From Megalonaias nervosa (lineage: Eukaryota > Mollusca > Bivalvia > Unionida > Unionidae), in NCBI GenBank assembly GCA_016617855.1, contig JAECUM010001767.1, positions 62,001-126,000 of the forward strand: a DNA stretch of 64,000 nt, in the 5' to 3' direction. Of this stretch, positions 62,942-64,000 are shown one piece after another. Under the pieces are notes generated by a model. It was not told the origin of the DNA, did not search any database, and saw only the letters and a program-made list of their open reading frames with translations. The number at the start of each line of letters is the position of its first letter. The first letter of the stretch is position 1. The translations under genes and the position numbers were made by a program.

Positions 62942-64000
62942 GTATGAAAATCGGGCAAATTTGTTTTCCTGATTGTAATGAAGTGTATATGTAAAGCAAA
63001 GGAAAAAGACAATATTGCTGTTGCCAAATTCATGTATGCAGTTTGATAGACCTTGGCCAAAGTGAATAGGTTGTCAGATCTTTCATTAGAATATTTAAAA
63101 AAGTCTATTCCACTTCATAAAACTAATCCCACTGCAAACTTTCTGCTTTTATAATGTCTGTAAAGTGCATGTCACTGCCTAGCATGAAAATTTAAATTAT
63201 GTTATATTTATTAAGCATATTTGCAGTGGGTGGTATTTTAGTTTTCAAGGGGGCAGTTTTTATAGAGTAGGTATGAATGGACCCCGTACACTGGTGGTGC
63301 TCAATTTATGCCAAGTCGATTTATGAGCTTTCATTTTAATGCCATTTATAATGAAGGAATAGCATTAAATCTGCACCACTGTGCTCATTTTTATGCCATT
63401 GCAGGTGCCATGTGTATTGACTCGTGCACGAGTCACATATGTGCATTTACATTATTTTTTATTTATGCTATATTGTCAGGAATGCATATAGTTTGTTTCA
63501 CAATAGTGTCTGTGATAAATGACTTTTAGTGAATAAAAATGAGATCAGAACAGTAGTTGTAGTCAAGTGTTATGCCAATGACGCTATGTCATATGCATTA
63601 TAATTGCATACAAGAGCAGAGACACTATTAAAAAGTGCATGGCTGCCATTCTGCAACTTTGCCAAGTGCAGTTGGTAACAGATTTTAATAAATAGATAAC
63701 ATTGTAAGCATCTCATCACTGAGTGACAATAAAGCCATTTAGTAAACACTTGTTAATGGCAGTTGATCTTGATGTTGATTTCACACATAATCAGTCACTT
63801 AGTAAACACTTGTTAGTAGTGGTTGATCTACAAGTTGAGCTCTTGCATGATCAATGCACTTCTTAATAGCAGTTGATCTATAAGGCTAGCACTTGCATAA
63901 TCATTTACTTAGTAAGTAAACACTTGTTACTGGTGATTTATCCAGAGGTCTAGCACTTGCATAATGAGTCACTTAGTAAACACTTGTTTATGGCATTTGA
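62942..64000 (+). other. Intron 21, 5' part
   Basis: Begins with donor gtatga. 62942-63710 has nothing recognised; a tandem array then runs to the window edge. No further exon with family resemblance is visible. Confidence 0.75.
63715..64000. repeat. ~65-bp tandem repeat running off the window
   Basis: Units share cacttagtaaacacttgtta, ggcagttgatct and gcacttgcataatcagt; about four to five copies with moderate divergence. Confidence 0.88.

Noticed and set aside
63308..63529. 73-aa reading as the next TMEM131 exon
   Set aside because: No resemblance to the tail, no good acceptor in the right phase, and its composition is unlike the Lys/Ser-rich tail.

Overview
This window looks like a piece of a mollusc nuclear genome. 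It is AT-rich, its introns are long, and it carries molluscan-type repeats: degenerate satellites built on 'ccaaactttgtggatggctt...ggtcaaggtca' phrases, scattered 'aaagggagataact'-like motifs, DIRS-type retrotransposon relics, hAT transposons and tRNA-derived SINEs. No bacterial, plasmid or organelle features are visible. The class (bivalve or gastropod) cannot be fixed from the sequence alone.

One host gene fills the window on the + strand. Twenty-one spliced exons from 1208 to 62941 join in one open frame (3577 nt, 1191 complete codons). They encode the middle and the start of the cytoplasmic part of a TMEM131/TMEM131L-family protein. Every intron is GT-AG and every exon phase fits the next. 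The 5' exons (signal peptide and first PapD-like region) and the 3' exons (rest of the cytosolic tail, including the TRAPP-binding end known from the family) lie outside. Exons 1-18 and the start of exon 19 encode an ER-lumenal region rich in N-glycosylation sequons. Exon 19 (59328-60271) carries the single transmembrane segment, the conserved cytoplasmic motif FDLRQIAGIS and a low-complexity tail. Exons 20 and 21 continue the tail, with a Ser/Thr-rich acidic motif shared with human TMEM131.

The introns hold most of the DNA and are full of mobile elements. There are three relics of DIRS-like tyrosine-recombinase retrotransposons (6.47-6.96 kb, about 38.25-41.34 kb, about 48.5-50.3 kb). The third is split by a hAT element with perfect 12-bp TIRs and an 8-bp target duplication. 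There are two more large TIR elements (23277-25401, 55483-56959), several MITEs, a 5'-truncated antisense LINE with an (ATT)n tail (33925-36115), a SINE with an intact 11-bp target duplication (27806-28053), a second SINE family, and four LTR-like repeats. Tandem repeats are numerous.

The most unusual signal is that several tandem arrays overlap splice sites of this gene. The 3' end of exon 6 plus its donor is repeated about 14 times inside intron 6. The end of exon 11 plus its donor is repeated 7 times with a period near 75 bp. The start of exon 12 plus its acceptor is repeated upstream of it. Exon 3 is flanked by small tandem duplications on both sides. I know of no named element that explains this; it may be local slippage or duplication that repeatedly captured exon edges and so created ladders of decoy splice sites.
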